Assembly: GCF_900239185.1 (NCBI RefSeq)
Contig: NZ_OENA01000023.1
Coordinates: forward strand, 1 to 64,000
Reading direction: 5' to 3'
DNA from: Tenacibaculum finnmarkense
Lineage (GTDB): Bacteria > Bacteroidota > Bacteroidia > Flavobacteriales > Flavobacteriaceae
DNA: 64,000 nucleotides
Both the position numbers and the translations under genes were made by a program. The notes beneath the pieces were generated by a model, which was given only the letters and a program-made list of their open reading frames with translations, was not told where the DNA came from and made no database searches. Positions 1 to 7,719 of the stretch are shown in pieces. Positions within the stretch are counted from its first letter, which is position 1. The number at the start of each line of letters is the position of its first letter.

Positions 1-83
1 GTCGAAACTATGAATTATTAATGGAATCTTCCGAAAATATAACCAAATTATCCGCCATAAAACTTTTATTGAATAAAATTTAA
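1..83 (+). CDS. 3' end of an unidentified gene (partial)
   Basis: The third reading frame is open from the left edge to a TAA at 81-83 and would encode the last 26 residues of a protein, ending in LLLNKI. It is too short to identify. The stop lies inside a repeated sequence (71-96) that recurs at 43926, so the end of this gene may have been shaped by that repeat. It could also be a chance open frame. Confidence 0.35.
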   Translation, partial: RNYELLMESSENITKLSAIKLLLNKI

Positions 84-96
84 ACAGGCTCTAAAT
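71..96 (+). repeat. copy of a dispersed end-repeat
   Basis: The 20-mer GAATAAAATTTAAACAGGCT followed by YTAAAT occurs here and at 43926-43951, with one difference in 26 bases. At the second site it forms the right end of a small element whose left end is an inverted GGCTGTTTAAATTT. Here only the right end is visible. No transposase is near either copy. Confidence 0.6.
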
Positions 97-204
97 AATA
101 TTTTTATTTTTAAAACCTTCTAAAAAAGAACGTTTACTTATTAATATTTTGATAATACGCTATTAATGTATAGCTTTGGTATAATTCAACTAAAAAAATG
201 CATC

Positions 205-870
205 ATGAAAAATCAATTTAAGTTAGAAATTAACACACCCTGTTCAGAAAAATTTAATGAATTTAAACCTACAAAATTAGGTGGTTTTTGTAATTCTTGT
301 GATAAAGAAGTAATTGATTTCACAAAAATGACAGCACAAGAAATTAGTTATTATTTTAATAATAATACATCAAAAAATACTTGCGGACAGTTTAATAAAA
401 AACAATTAACTACTTATAACGAAAAACCTATCCGAAGAAAAAAATATGGTTTTTTAGCAACTTTAGGACTTGCTGTATTGTCTTTGTTTTCTTTTAATAC
501 AACTCAAGCACAAGAAGGAAATACGCCTATTGATAAAAATAATATCGACCTAAATAATCAAGAAAAAGATATTCTTGTAAAAGGAGTTGTTTCTGATGAA
601 TCAGGACCTTTTCCAGGTGTAAGTGTTCTTTTAAAAGGAACTACTTCTAGCACAGAAACAAATTTTGATGGTCACTTTACATTTCCGAAATCACTAAAAA
701 AAGGAGATGTTTTAATTTTTAGTTTTATAGGTATGGAAAATAAAAAAGTAATAATTCAAAATAAAAAATCTGCTAAAAATATCGAATTAAAAATAAATAT
801 GAAAGAGGATTCATGTATGTTATTAGGTAAAGTCGCTGTTAAAAAAGTGTACCGTTCTAAAAAATCTTAA
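205..870 (+). CDS. membrane-anchored carboxypeptidase-regulatory-like domain protein
   Basis: The protein has 221 residues. I start it at the ATG at 205 because the N-terminal block (MKNQFKLEINTPCSEKF) resembles a cytosolic module found in related Bacteroidota proteins; the upstream ATG at 166 only adds a poor extension. It has a Cys-x2-Cys motif (CNSC), then one hydrophobic segment (FLATLGLAVLSLFSF) ending in TQAQ. After this comes a beta-sandwich of the CarboxypepD_reg-like type (VKGVVSDESGPFPGVSVLLKG, with an FDGHF turn), the domain also found at the N-terminus of SusC-type TonB receptors. It probably spans the inner membrane with the sandwich in the periplasm. The function is unknown. Confidence 0.75.
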   Translation: MKNQFKLEINTPCSEKFNEFKPTKLGGFCNSCDKEVIDFTKMTAQEISYYFNNNTSKNTCGQFNKKQLTTYNEKPIRRKKYGFLATLGLAVLSLFSFNTTQAQEGNTPIDKNNIDLNNQEKDILVKGVVSDESGPFPGVSVLLKGTTSSTETNFDGHFTFPKSLKKGDVLIFSFIGMENKKVIIQNKKSAKNIELKINMKEDSCMLLGKVAVKKVYRSKKS

Positions 871-882
871 AAATAAATTAGA

Positions 883-1887
883 ATGAAAAATAGTATCGGC
901 TTGTTTTTTATTATTTACGTCAATTTAATAAATGCCCAAATATCAGATTTTAAAGATAGTAATTTTACTAAAGCCGATAATATTGCAAAACTAAATCGTA
1001 ACGAAAACTTAAAAAACGTACCGCTACTCTGTTATAAATTAACACATAAACTAAGTACCGATGTTGAAAAATTTAGAGCTATTTATACATGGGTTGCTAC
1101 AAATATTAAAGGAGATGCTAAAACGCATAATAAAGTAACTAGAATGCGTGAAAAGTTTAAAAATGATAGCGTCTCTTTATCTAATTGGAATACTACTTAT
1201 AAAAAAATAGTATTTAAAAAATTGGTGAAACATAAAAAAACAATGTGTACTGGTTATGCCTACTTAATTAAAGAAATGGCTAGTATTGTAAATATTGAAT
1301 CTAAAATTATTAATGGTTACGGCAGAACGGTATCTTCTAATATTGATACGCTAGAAAACATAAATCATTCTTGGAATTCTGTTAAACTAAACAATAAATG
1401 GTATTTATGTGACCCTACATGGTCTAGTGGGTATATCGATGAAAATGGCATTTTTATTACAGATTATAATACTGGTTATTTTTTAACAGACCCTGTATTA
1501 TTCTCTAAAAATCATTCTCCTTTACAGCAAAAATGGTTGCTAAACACGACACAAACCGTTTCAAACTTTACAGAAGCTCCTTTAGTTTATGGTGAAATTT
1601 TTAAACATAAAATAGTACCATTATTTCCTAAAAGAATGAACATAATAACAAAAAAACAACAGGTTGTTCATTTCAGTTTAAAATCATTAAAAGACAATTC
1701 ATCTAAAAAAATTACATTGGTTTATTTTTCAGGTGATGATTTACGGCAATTAAAAATATACGATCTTAAAAAAAATAACACGCTGCTTTCTTTTAAATAC
1801 AAATTTAAAAGAAAGGGTAATTATGATATTCATTTAAAAATTGACACTAATATTATAGTTACCTATGTTGTAAAAGTTACTGATTAA
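883..1887 (+). CDS. secreted transglutaminase-like protein
   Basis: The protein has 334 residues with a short signal peptide ending in INAQ, so it is exported. The transglutaminase/cysteine-protease triad is visible: Cys122 in TMCTGYAYL, His162 in NHSWNSV and Asp177 in LCDPTWSS. The fold is that of the bacterial transglutaminase-like family (residues about 60-190), whose members often act as peptidases or on cell-wall peptides rather than as cross-linkers. The C-terminal 130 residues look like a beta-rich accessory domain. The gene begins 12 bases after the preceding one, so the two are probably cotranscribed. The substrate is unknown. Confidence 0.8.
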   Translation: MKNSIGLFFIIYVNLINAQISDFKDSNFTKADNIAKLNRNENLKNVPLLCYKLTHKLSTDVEKFRAIYTWVATNIKGDAKTHNKVTRMREKFKNDSVSLSNWNTTYKKIVFKKLVKHKKTMCTGYAYLIKEMASIVNIESKIINGYGRTVSSNIDTLENINHSWNSVKLNNKWYLCDPTWSSGYIDENGIFITDYNTGYFLTDPVLFSKNHSPLQQKWLLNTTQTVSNFTEAPLVYGEIFKHKIVPLFPKRMNIITKKQQVVHFSLKSLKDNSSKKITLVYFSGDDLRQLKIYDLKKNNTLLSFKYKFKRKGNYDIHLKIDTNIIVTYVVKVTD

Positions 1888-2012
1888 TACTTCAAAAAAA
1901 TAGCATCAAAAATCTTGCTAATAAACAATAATTATCGATACTATTTTATTTATTTAGCATATTAGAATACCCTTGAAAGAACTCGATATAAACTTGAAAA
2001 ACGTAAAACCCC

Positions 2013-2097
2013 TAGCCCCGATTGACGCTTTATTTGAGCTCTTTTTTTGATTTTTCTTCAAAAAAAAGCGAGTGCGGAAAGCGGGAAATTGCTTCAA
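2013..2097 (+). repeat. 85-bp dispersed repeat, copy 1
   Basis: This stretch runs from TAGCCCCGATTGA to GCTTCAA and matches 31611-31697 on the opposite strand with only scattered differences. It contains a central A/T hairpin (TTTTTTTGA ... TCAAAAAAA) and a GC-rich tail (GCGAGTGCGGAAAGCGGGAA) that stands out from the AT-rich surroundings. It lies seven bases from the stop codon of the flippase gene, so it may also act as its 3' hairpin. The rest of the 1888-2103 gap shows nothing else. Confidence 0.8.
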
Positions 2098-2103
2098 AAA
2101 AAA

Positions 2104-3612
2104 TTATATTTTAATAAATCTACGTACTAAATTATTTATCTGATCGGAAATTGAAAACTTAATCACTATAAATAAATACGCAGGAATAATTAAAATACTT
2201 TTTAAAATGATGTTAATTAACGGATCTATTCTAAAGTTTTTTACAGAGAATTCTGGCACTGAAAAATTCCAGAAATAAAAGGCTAAAAACACTCCTAAAA
2301 TTATAAAAACCATTTGCAAGGTTTTTAAGGTATATGGAAACATATTCAATTTATGACGCACAAACCAAAGCTTAAAAGCATTAAAAATTAAAACCGTTAA
2401 TAAAGTTGCCAAAGCTAAACCCTCTGTTCCCATTCCGATATCATTATAGAAAAATATATTCAAATAATACACCATAAATGCCATTCCAACGCCAATAGGC
2501 ATCGTGATTCTATAAAATTTTGAATTTTGAATAATTGCACCATTATTTCCTAAAGACATCATAAATAATTTTGCTCCAGAAATTAATAAAACAACCAATC
2601 CGCCACCTACTGCATAGTTTTTATTCGGCATTATTTTAAATAATTCATCAACATTACAGTTCACCAATATAAAAAATAAACCTCCAACTAATAATAAATT
2701 AATAGCGCTTTTATGATATAAACTATTAGTTTCTTTATCATTATTTTCATTGATAGATTTTGAGGTTAATGGCTGTAAAATTTGCCCCATTGCCCTGCTT
2801 GGCGCTTCAATAAAACTACCAATAAATAAAGCAACTCCGTAATATGCGGCTGTTGCAAAACCATCTTTACCAGGTATCATTACTTTATCAATATCCAACA
2901 CAATAGCCCCTGCACTACCAGCTAAAACAATGTAAAAAGTGTATCGTAAAACTTCTTTAAAATTGGCGGGTAAGCCAAAACTTAATTTAGGAGTGTATAA
3001 TTTAAAAGCATAAATCAACATCAATAAAGTTCGTATTATATAGGCTAATGCCATATAATATAAAAATTCTTGTTTGGTTATAAAATCGAAATTTACAGCA
3101 AATAATAACAGCATAATGGCAACTCTGTTGTAAAGTTCTTTTAAAATATTACCAAAAACCGACTGCATTTGTACTTTTGCCCACGAATAAAAAACCTCAA
3201 AATAAGCACAACAAACAGCAATAATATAAATATAAATAGTATAATTTTCGATAATTAAATTACCTTCAACATTACTTTTTGCGATATAACTCATAATTAA
3301 ATTATGAAAAATATCCCAACAAAAACCGATAGGTAACGCTATTAATAAAGGTAAAAAGAGTACGGAACTTAAAAAACTATCTTTTTCTTGTTTTGTTTTA
3401 TAAGCTACAAAAAATTTGATAATTGTAAATTGAATTCCCAATGCCATAATAGGCATTAATAAATTAGACGCTGAAAACACATACATTGCCAAACCGTAAT
3501 ATTCAGCTTTCAAAAATCTTGAATATAAAACGATGGTATTTACCCCACCAATTAAAAATCCTAAATAGATAATTATGGTGTTTTTAATTGATTGCCTTAA
3601 TACGATTCCCAA
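2104..3612 (-). CDS. polysaccharide flippase (Wzx/MATE-like)
   Basis: The protein has 502 residues and is hydrophobic throughout, with about 12-14 predicted membrane segments. It matches the overall look of oligosaccharide/polysaccharide flippases of the MOP superfamily, which move undecaprenyl-linked sugar units across the inner membrane. It is the last gene of an operon with a UDP-GlcNAc epimerase and two glycosyltransferases, which supports a role in O-antigen or capsule export. The start is a TTG one base after the epimerase stop codon; no ATG is available near the first membrane segment. The sugar transported cannot be read from the sequence. Confidence 0.85.
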   Translation of the reverse strand: MGIVLRQSIKNTIIIYLGFLIGGVNTIVLYSRFLKAEYYGLAMYVFSASNLLMPIMALGIQFTIIKFFVAYKTKQEKDSFLSSVLFLPLLIALPIGFCWDIFHNLIMSYIAKSNVEGNLIIENYTIYIYIIAVCCAYFEVFYSWAKVQMQSVFGNILKELYNRVAIMLLLFAVNFDFITKQEFLYYMALAYIIRTLLMLIYAFKLYTPKLSFGLPANFKEVLRYTFYIVLAGSAGAIVLDIDKVMIPGKDGFATAAYYGVALFIGSFIEAPSRAMGQILQPLTSKSINENNDKETNSLYHKSAINLLLVGGLFFILVNCNVDELFKIMPNKNYAVGGGLVVLLISGAKLFMMSLGNNGAIIQNSKFYRITMPIGVGMAFMVYYLNIFFYNDIGMGTEGLALATLLTVLIFNAFKLWFVRHKLNMFPYTLKTLQMVFIILGVFLAFYFWNFSVPEFSVKNFRIDPLINIILKSILIIPAYLFIVIKFSISDQINNLVRRFIKI

Positions 3613-3613
3613 T

Positions 3614-4699
3614 TTATGAATTTATTAATTTGATGATTGATTGATATATTTTTTCGCCAACATTATTACCGTATAATGCTTCTTTAAAACTCTTTTTAGT
3701 GTTCAAAAACTCCTGAAATGCCTTGTTTATTTTCTGCGGATTTGTTGCTGTAATTTTAGCATAACCATTGCTTACAAGCTCTGTCCATTCGGTTTCTTCT
3801 CTAGCAATAATGCAATATTTTTCATTAAAAAAGGCTTCTTTTTGAAGTCCGCCGCTATCGGTAACCACTAAAGCACAATTTTTTAAAAGCTCGAGCATAT
3901 CAAAATAACCAACAGGATTTATAAATGTGATATTCGGTTTTAATCCGTATAAATCCAACATTTTTTTTGTCCGAGGATGCAACGGCATGACCACTTTTTT
4001 TGATTTATTGATTTCTTCTAATCCTAAAAAAACATTGGTCAATTTTTGTTTATCATCCGTATTTTCTTGACGATGAATCGTAGCTAATACAAACTCATTT
4101 TTTGTCAAGTTTAAATCGGCAATAACGGTTGATTTTTCTTCGGAAAAAGCGCCGTAAAACTCCACAGCATCTTTCATAATATCGCCATGTTGCTCAATTT
4201 TAATCGCTAAATTATCAAAACCTTCTTGCTTTAAATTATCCACAGCAACTTGTGTCGGACAACTTAATAAATCGGCAATTCTATCAGTTATAATTCGGTT
4301 TATTTCTTCGGGCATTTGCATATTATACGAACGTAATCCCGCCTCGACATGCACTACTTTTATATGTAATTTCTTTGCTGATAAAGCGCCTGCAACCGTA
4401 GAATTTGTATCGCCATAAACCACAATTGCATCGGGTTTTTCAGCGATTAAAATTTCTTCAATTTTCTCCAGCATTTGCCCTGTCATCGCACCATGATTTA
4501 AACCGTTGATGTTTAAATTATATTTTGGCTTGGGAATTTGCATTTCATCAAAAAAAACAGCGCTCATATTGGCATCAAAATGTTGCCCTGTATGCACAAT
4601 TATTTCTTCAATTTCTTGATGATTTTTTATGACTCTGCTTAACACCGCACCTTTTACAAACTGAGGCCTGGCTCCTAATATAGTGACTATTTTTTTCAA
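3614..4699 (-). CDS. wecB: UDP-N-acetylglucosamine 2-epimerase (non-hydrolysing)
   Basis: The protein has 361 residues, the normal length for WecB/MnaA. It converts UDP-GlcNAc to UDP-ManNAc in the cytosol for surface polysaccharide synthesis. Family landmarks are present in order: GARPQFVKGAVLSR at the N-terminus, HTGQHFD, YGDTNSTVAGAL, HVEAGLRSY, PEEINR, HRQEN and TDSGGLQKEA near the C-terminus. The start is a TTG whose TTGA overlaps the stop codon of the upstream glycosyltransferase, which suggests translational coupling. Because GARPQ is always at the extreme N-terminus, no other start is plausible. Confidence 0.95.
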   Translation of the reverse strand: MKKIVTILGARPQFVKGAVLSRVIKNHQEIEEIIVHTGQHFDANMSAVFFDEMQIPKPKYNLNINGLNHGAMTGQMLEKIEEILIAEKPDAIVVYGDTNSTVAGALSAKKLHIKVVHVEAGLRSYNMQMPEEINRIITDRIADLLSCPTQVAVDNLKQEGFDNLAIKIEQHGDIMKDAVEFYGAFSEEKSTVIADLNLTKNEFVLATIHRQENTDDKQKLTNVFLGLEEINKSKKVVMPLHPRTKKMLDLYGLKPNITFINPVGYFDMLELLKNCALVVTDSGGLQKEAFFNEKYCIIAREETEWTELVSNGYAKITATNPQKINKAFQEFLNTKKSFKEALYGNNVGEKIYQSIIKLINS

Positions 4700-5976
4700 G
4701 AATTTACTACTTGTTTAAGTATTACTGATAATTTTTTGGTTAACTCCTTTCGATGGTATTGTTCAATGTTTTTTGAAGAAACTTGCAAGCTATTTTCTTT
4801 GTAGCTTTTATACAAATTTAAAACTGATTTTTTAATTGCTTCTTTATCATCAAAATCAACAATAATTCCTGAATTGGTGTTTTTTAAGATTTCTGCTAAA
4901 TCGCCATCTTCAGGACCGATTGCTAAGATAGGGCGTTTTGCTTGTAAATATTCAAAAATTTTACCTGTTATAATTCCTTTAGCACTAGGGACTTTATTTA
5001 CAGCGAGTAATAAAACTTGTGAATTACGTTGATATTTTTGTACTTCTTTGTGTGGAACGTAATTTATTTTTTCAACATTTTTAAATTGATGTTTTTCTAA
5101 ATCAGCAACTACATCATCCGATAATTTTCCGATTAATTTTATTTCTAAATCATTTTTAAAAGCGTTATTTTCTTCAGATAATTCAGCTAAAGCTTTCCAT
5201 AAAATAGTCGGATTTCTATCTGAATTCATTAATCCGATATGTGTTATTGAAAATTTTTCATCTAAAATAACCTTGTTTTTTTCATTTTCTGATGAATCAT
5301 ATCCATTAGTAATCACATGAATATTTTTTGAAAATTTTTTATAATTTTCTTTCATAGTTTCACCAACTACGAGTGTTGCATCAGCATTTTCTAAAACTTT
5401 TTTTTCTAATTGATGATGTTTTTTAATGGCTTTTTTAGTTAATGGTAACTGATGAAAATAATCAATATCTGTCCACGGGTCACGAAAATCAGCAATCCAT
5501 TTTATGTTTAATTTTTTCTTTAATTTTAAACCGATTAAATGCAAACTATGCGGAGGGCCCGTAGTAATAATGGCATCAATTTTATTTTCTGATAAATATT
5601 TTTCTAAATATTTTACTGATGGTTTAATCCAAAATTTACGAGCATCAGGAATAAAATAATTTGCTCTAATATATTGTAATATTCCCCCCAAAAAAGTTGG
5701 ATTCGGATTTAAAAAACCTGCACTTGTTTTGGTTTCTTTCTTTTTAAATATCGATAAAAAATCATTTGGTTCATAAATTCCTTTTTTGATAACTTCTAAA
5801 TTATCAGGAACATCACTTTTCAAAGATGCATCAATAATTGGGTATTTCGCTTCATCAACAGTATAAACAACAGGTTCGATATTAAAATCTCGCAAATATT
5901 TTACAAATTTCAACCAACGTTGTACTCCCGAACCTCCTGCGGGAATCCAATAATAAGTAATAATTAGTACTTTCAA
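4696..5976 (-). CDS. glycosyltransferase family 4
   Basis: The protein has 426 residues with a GT-B fold. The N-terminal half opens with VLIITYYWIPAGGSGVQRW, a donor/acceptor loop seen in GT4 enzymes of the WbuB type, and has the DFRDPWTD motif. The C-terminal nucleotide-sugar domain includes NGYD, ITHIGLM and a PLLAVNK/ITGKIFEYLQAKRPILA region with the Glu typical of GT4. It probably adds one sugar to the lipid-linked repeat unit at the inner membrane. The start is TTG, one base after the stop of the upstream gene. The specific donor is not readable. Confidence 0.85.
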   Translation of the reverse strand: MKVLIITYYWIPAGGSGVQRWLKFVKYLRDFNIEPVVYTVDEAKYPIIDASLKSDVPDNLEVIKKGIYEPNDFLSIFKKKETKTSAGFLNPNPTFLGGILQYIRANYFIPDARKFWIKPSVKYLEKYLSENKIDAIITTGPPHSLHLIGLKLKKKLNIKWIADFRDPWTDIDYFHQLPLTKKAIKKHHQLEKKVLENADATLVVGETMKENYKKFSKNIHVITNGYDSSENEKNKVILDEKFSITHIGLMNSDRNPTILWKALAELSEENNAFKNDLEIKLIGKLSDDVVADLEKHQFKNVEKINYVPHKEVQKYQRNSQVLLLAVNKVPSAKGIITGKIFEYLQAKRPILAIGPEDGDLAEILKNTNSGIIVDFDDKEAIKKSVLNLYKSYKENSLQVSSKNIEQYHRKELTKKLSVILKQVVNS

Positions 5977-5977
5977 A

Positions 5978-7165
5978 TTATAAATTAGCGTATAAATTAA
6001 TTAATTCTTCTGATGTTTTATCCCAAGTAAAACGATTGTTTACAAACTCTTTTCCGTTAATTGCTAACGTTGTTCTTAAAGAAGTATTATTATATAGTTC
6101 TAAAACTTTTGCTGTAAAATCGGCTACATTTTTGGCTTCATGTACCAAACCTGAATTTACACGTTTCACTAAATTTTCTTGAGCAGTTGCATTACTAACC
6201 AACAAAGGTATGCCTAAACTCATATATTGAAACAATTTATTTGCGTACGTTGTATCGTGATGAATATTTCTGTGTAATGGCGATAAACAAACGTCACTAT
6301 CAATAATATATTTTTGAAAAGTACTTTCATTTTGCCATCCTTCAAAAATAACTACATTATTTAACGCTAACTGATTTACACTATTTTTAAGTTCTGAACT
6401 TACTTTTCCAACAATTACAAATCGTATATTTTTAATATTTTTTTGTAATTCTGGTAAACTTTCTATAACTGTTTTCAAACCTCTTCTTTCGCCTGTATCA
6501 CCGATATATAATAAATTGAAAGTTGTATCTTTTTTAGCTGATATTTCAATATTCTGATAAAAAGATTTTCGAACCGTATTAGGAACAACCGCTATATTTT
6601 GAGCTTTTATTTGAGTTCTGCTTAAAATTTCTTGTTTAGCTTCTTCGGTTACAACAATCAGTTTTGATGCTTTATTGATTAATTCAGTTTCTTTACGTTG
6701 CCATTTTTTTACTGATATTAAAATATTCGCAGGAAACTTTTTTAAATGCGGATAAAACTTCATTATCTGCGGACGATTTTCATGTAAATCTAAAACCACT
6801 GGAAGTTGCTTTTTATTCGCTAAAAAAACAGCTTCAGCAACAACCATATCGTGGATATGAATAATTTCGATTTTATAAACGGCTAAAAAATCAGCAATTT
6901 TATTTTTCATCAAATAAGAATAAAACGGAATTGTATAGGCTAAAGCCGATAATTTATATTCTATTTTATTTGATGAATATCTGACTACTTCAATGCCACT
7001 TATAAGCTCATTTTTTTTTTGATTTCCGTAAGTTAAGCAAAACAAAAACACTTGATGTCCTTGTTTTAGTAACTCAATTGCTTCGTTTTCAACTCTAGGA
7101 TCAGGCGGAAATGTTTTGTCTAAAATCATTCCTATCCTCTTCCCTATTTTGATGGCTTTTTTCAT
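5978..7165 (-). CDS. glycosyltransferase family 4
   Basis: The protein has 395 residues, a GT-B enzyme. It has the N-terminal RIGMILDKTFPPDPRVENEA loop, a HIHDMVVAE strand, VVPNTV at the domain junction, and the C-terminal LLYIGDTGERRGLKTVIESL and LFQYMSLGIPLLVSNA segments that bind the nucleotide sugar. It sits between the methyltransferase (4 bases upstream) and the second glycosyltransferase (1 base downstream), so it is part of the same polysaccharide operon. The start is ATG. The sugar specificity is unknown. Confidence 0.85.
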   Translation of the reverse strand: MKKAIKIGKRIGMILDKTFPPDPRVENEAIELLKQGHQVFLFCLTYGNQKKNELISGIEVVRYSSNKIEYKLSALAYTIPFYSYLMKNKIADFLAVYKIEIIHIHDMVVAEAVFLANKKQLPVVLDLHENRPQIMKFYPHLKKFPANILISVKKWQRKETELINKASKLIVVTEEAKQEILSRTQIKAQNIAVVPNTVRKSFYQNIEISAKKDTTFNLLYIGDTGERRGLKTVIESLPELQKNIKNIRFVIVGKVSSELKNSVNQLALNNVVIFEGWQNESTFQKYIIDSDVCLSPLHRNIHHDTTYANKLFQYMSLGIPLLVSNATAQENLVKRVNSGLVHEAKNVADFTAKVLELYNNTSLRTTLAINGKEFVNNRFTWDKTSEELINLYANL

Positions 7166-7169
7166 ATTT

Positions 7170-7691
7170 TTACGACTGTTTTTCTGCGTAAACAGCGTAA
7201 TATCTAGGCGTAAATTTTCTTAACAAAGGTCTAATTCCTATTTGATTTATAGGGCTTGTCCATTTATTAGTATCTAAAATTTTCCAGCCCGATTTTTCTA
7301 ATAACCAATCGTATTGCCAATCTTCAAATTCATGATAATGTCTATCCCACATATCAGTTTTACTTCTGTATGCATCCACAAACCACAATTTTAAAGGTAC
7401 AGTTGTTACAATTTTAGTAGTTTCAATAGCTCTTAAAACATTAAAAGGAGCTAGTAAATGTTCAAAAATCTCAAAAGCTGTTACAGCATCTACTTTATAA
7501 TTTTTAACTATTTCTGGTAATAAATCTAAATCATCGCCTTCGGTATTATACACCGTATATCCGTTAGCTTCCATAATTTCAGAAAAAGGATTTCGAACAC
7601 CTAAATCTAAAATAACTGCGGGTGCAGGCACATTTTTCTTTAAAAATTCTAGTGTATGATGATATCTTTTCTTTGGAAGTTTTTTATACAT
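7170..7691 (-). CDS. class I SAM-dependent methyltransferase
   Basis: The protein has 173 residues, short for a methyltransferase. It has motif I in a modified form (VILDLGVRNPFSE instead of DxGxGxG), an acidic strand-2 end (YNTEGDDLD), and VDAVTAFEIFEHLLAP, which matches the FDxVxxxxxxEH motif of Methyltransf_11-like enzymes. The position within the polysaccharide operon suggests methylation of a sugar or lipid-linked intermediate. The unusual motif I and the small size leave some doubt about activity. Confidence 0.7.
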   Translation of the reverse strand: MYKKLPKKRYHHTLEFLKKNVPAPAVILDLGVRNPFSEIMEANGYTVYNTEGDDLDLLPEIVKNYKVDAVTAFEIFEHLLAPFNVLRAIETTKIVTTVPLKLWFVDAYRSKTDMWDRHYHEFEDWQYDWLLEKSGWKILDTNKWTSPINQIGIRPLLRKFTPRYYAVYAEKQS

Positions 7692-7719
7692 TTTTAATAT
7701 TTAAACAACATTTTTAAGT

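Noticed and set aside
166..204. Upstream start of the first envelope protein
   Set aside because: The residues before Met14 do not resemble the family N-terminus; the ATG at 205 is better placed.
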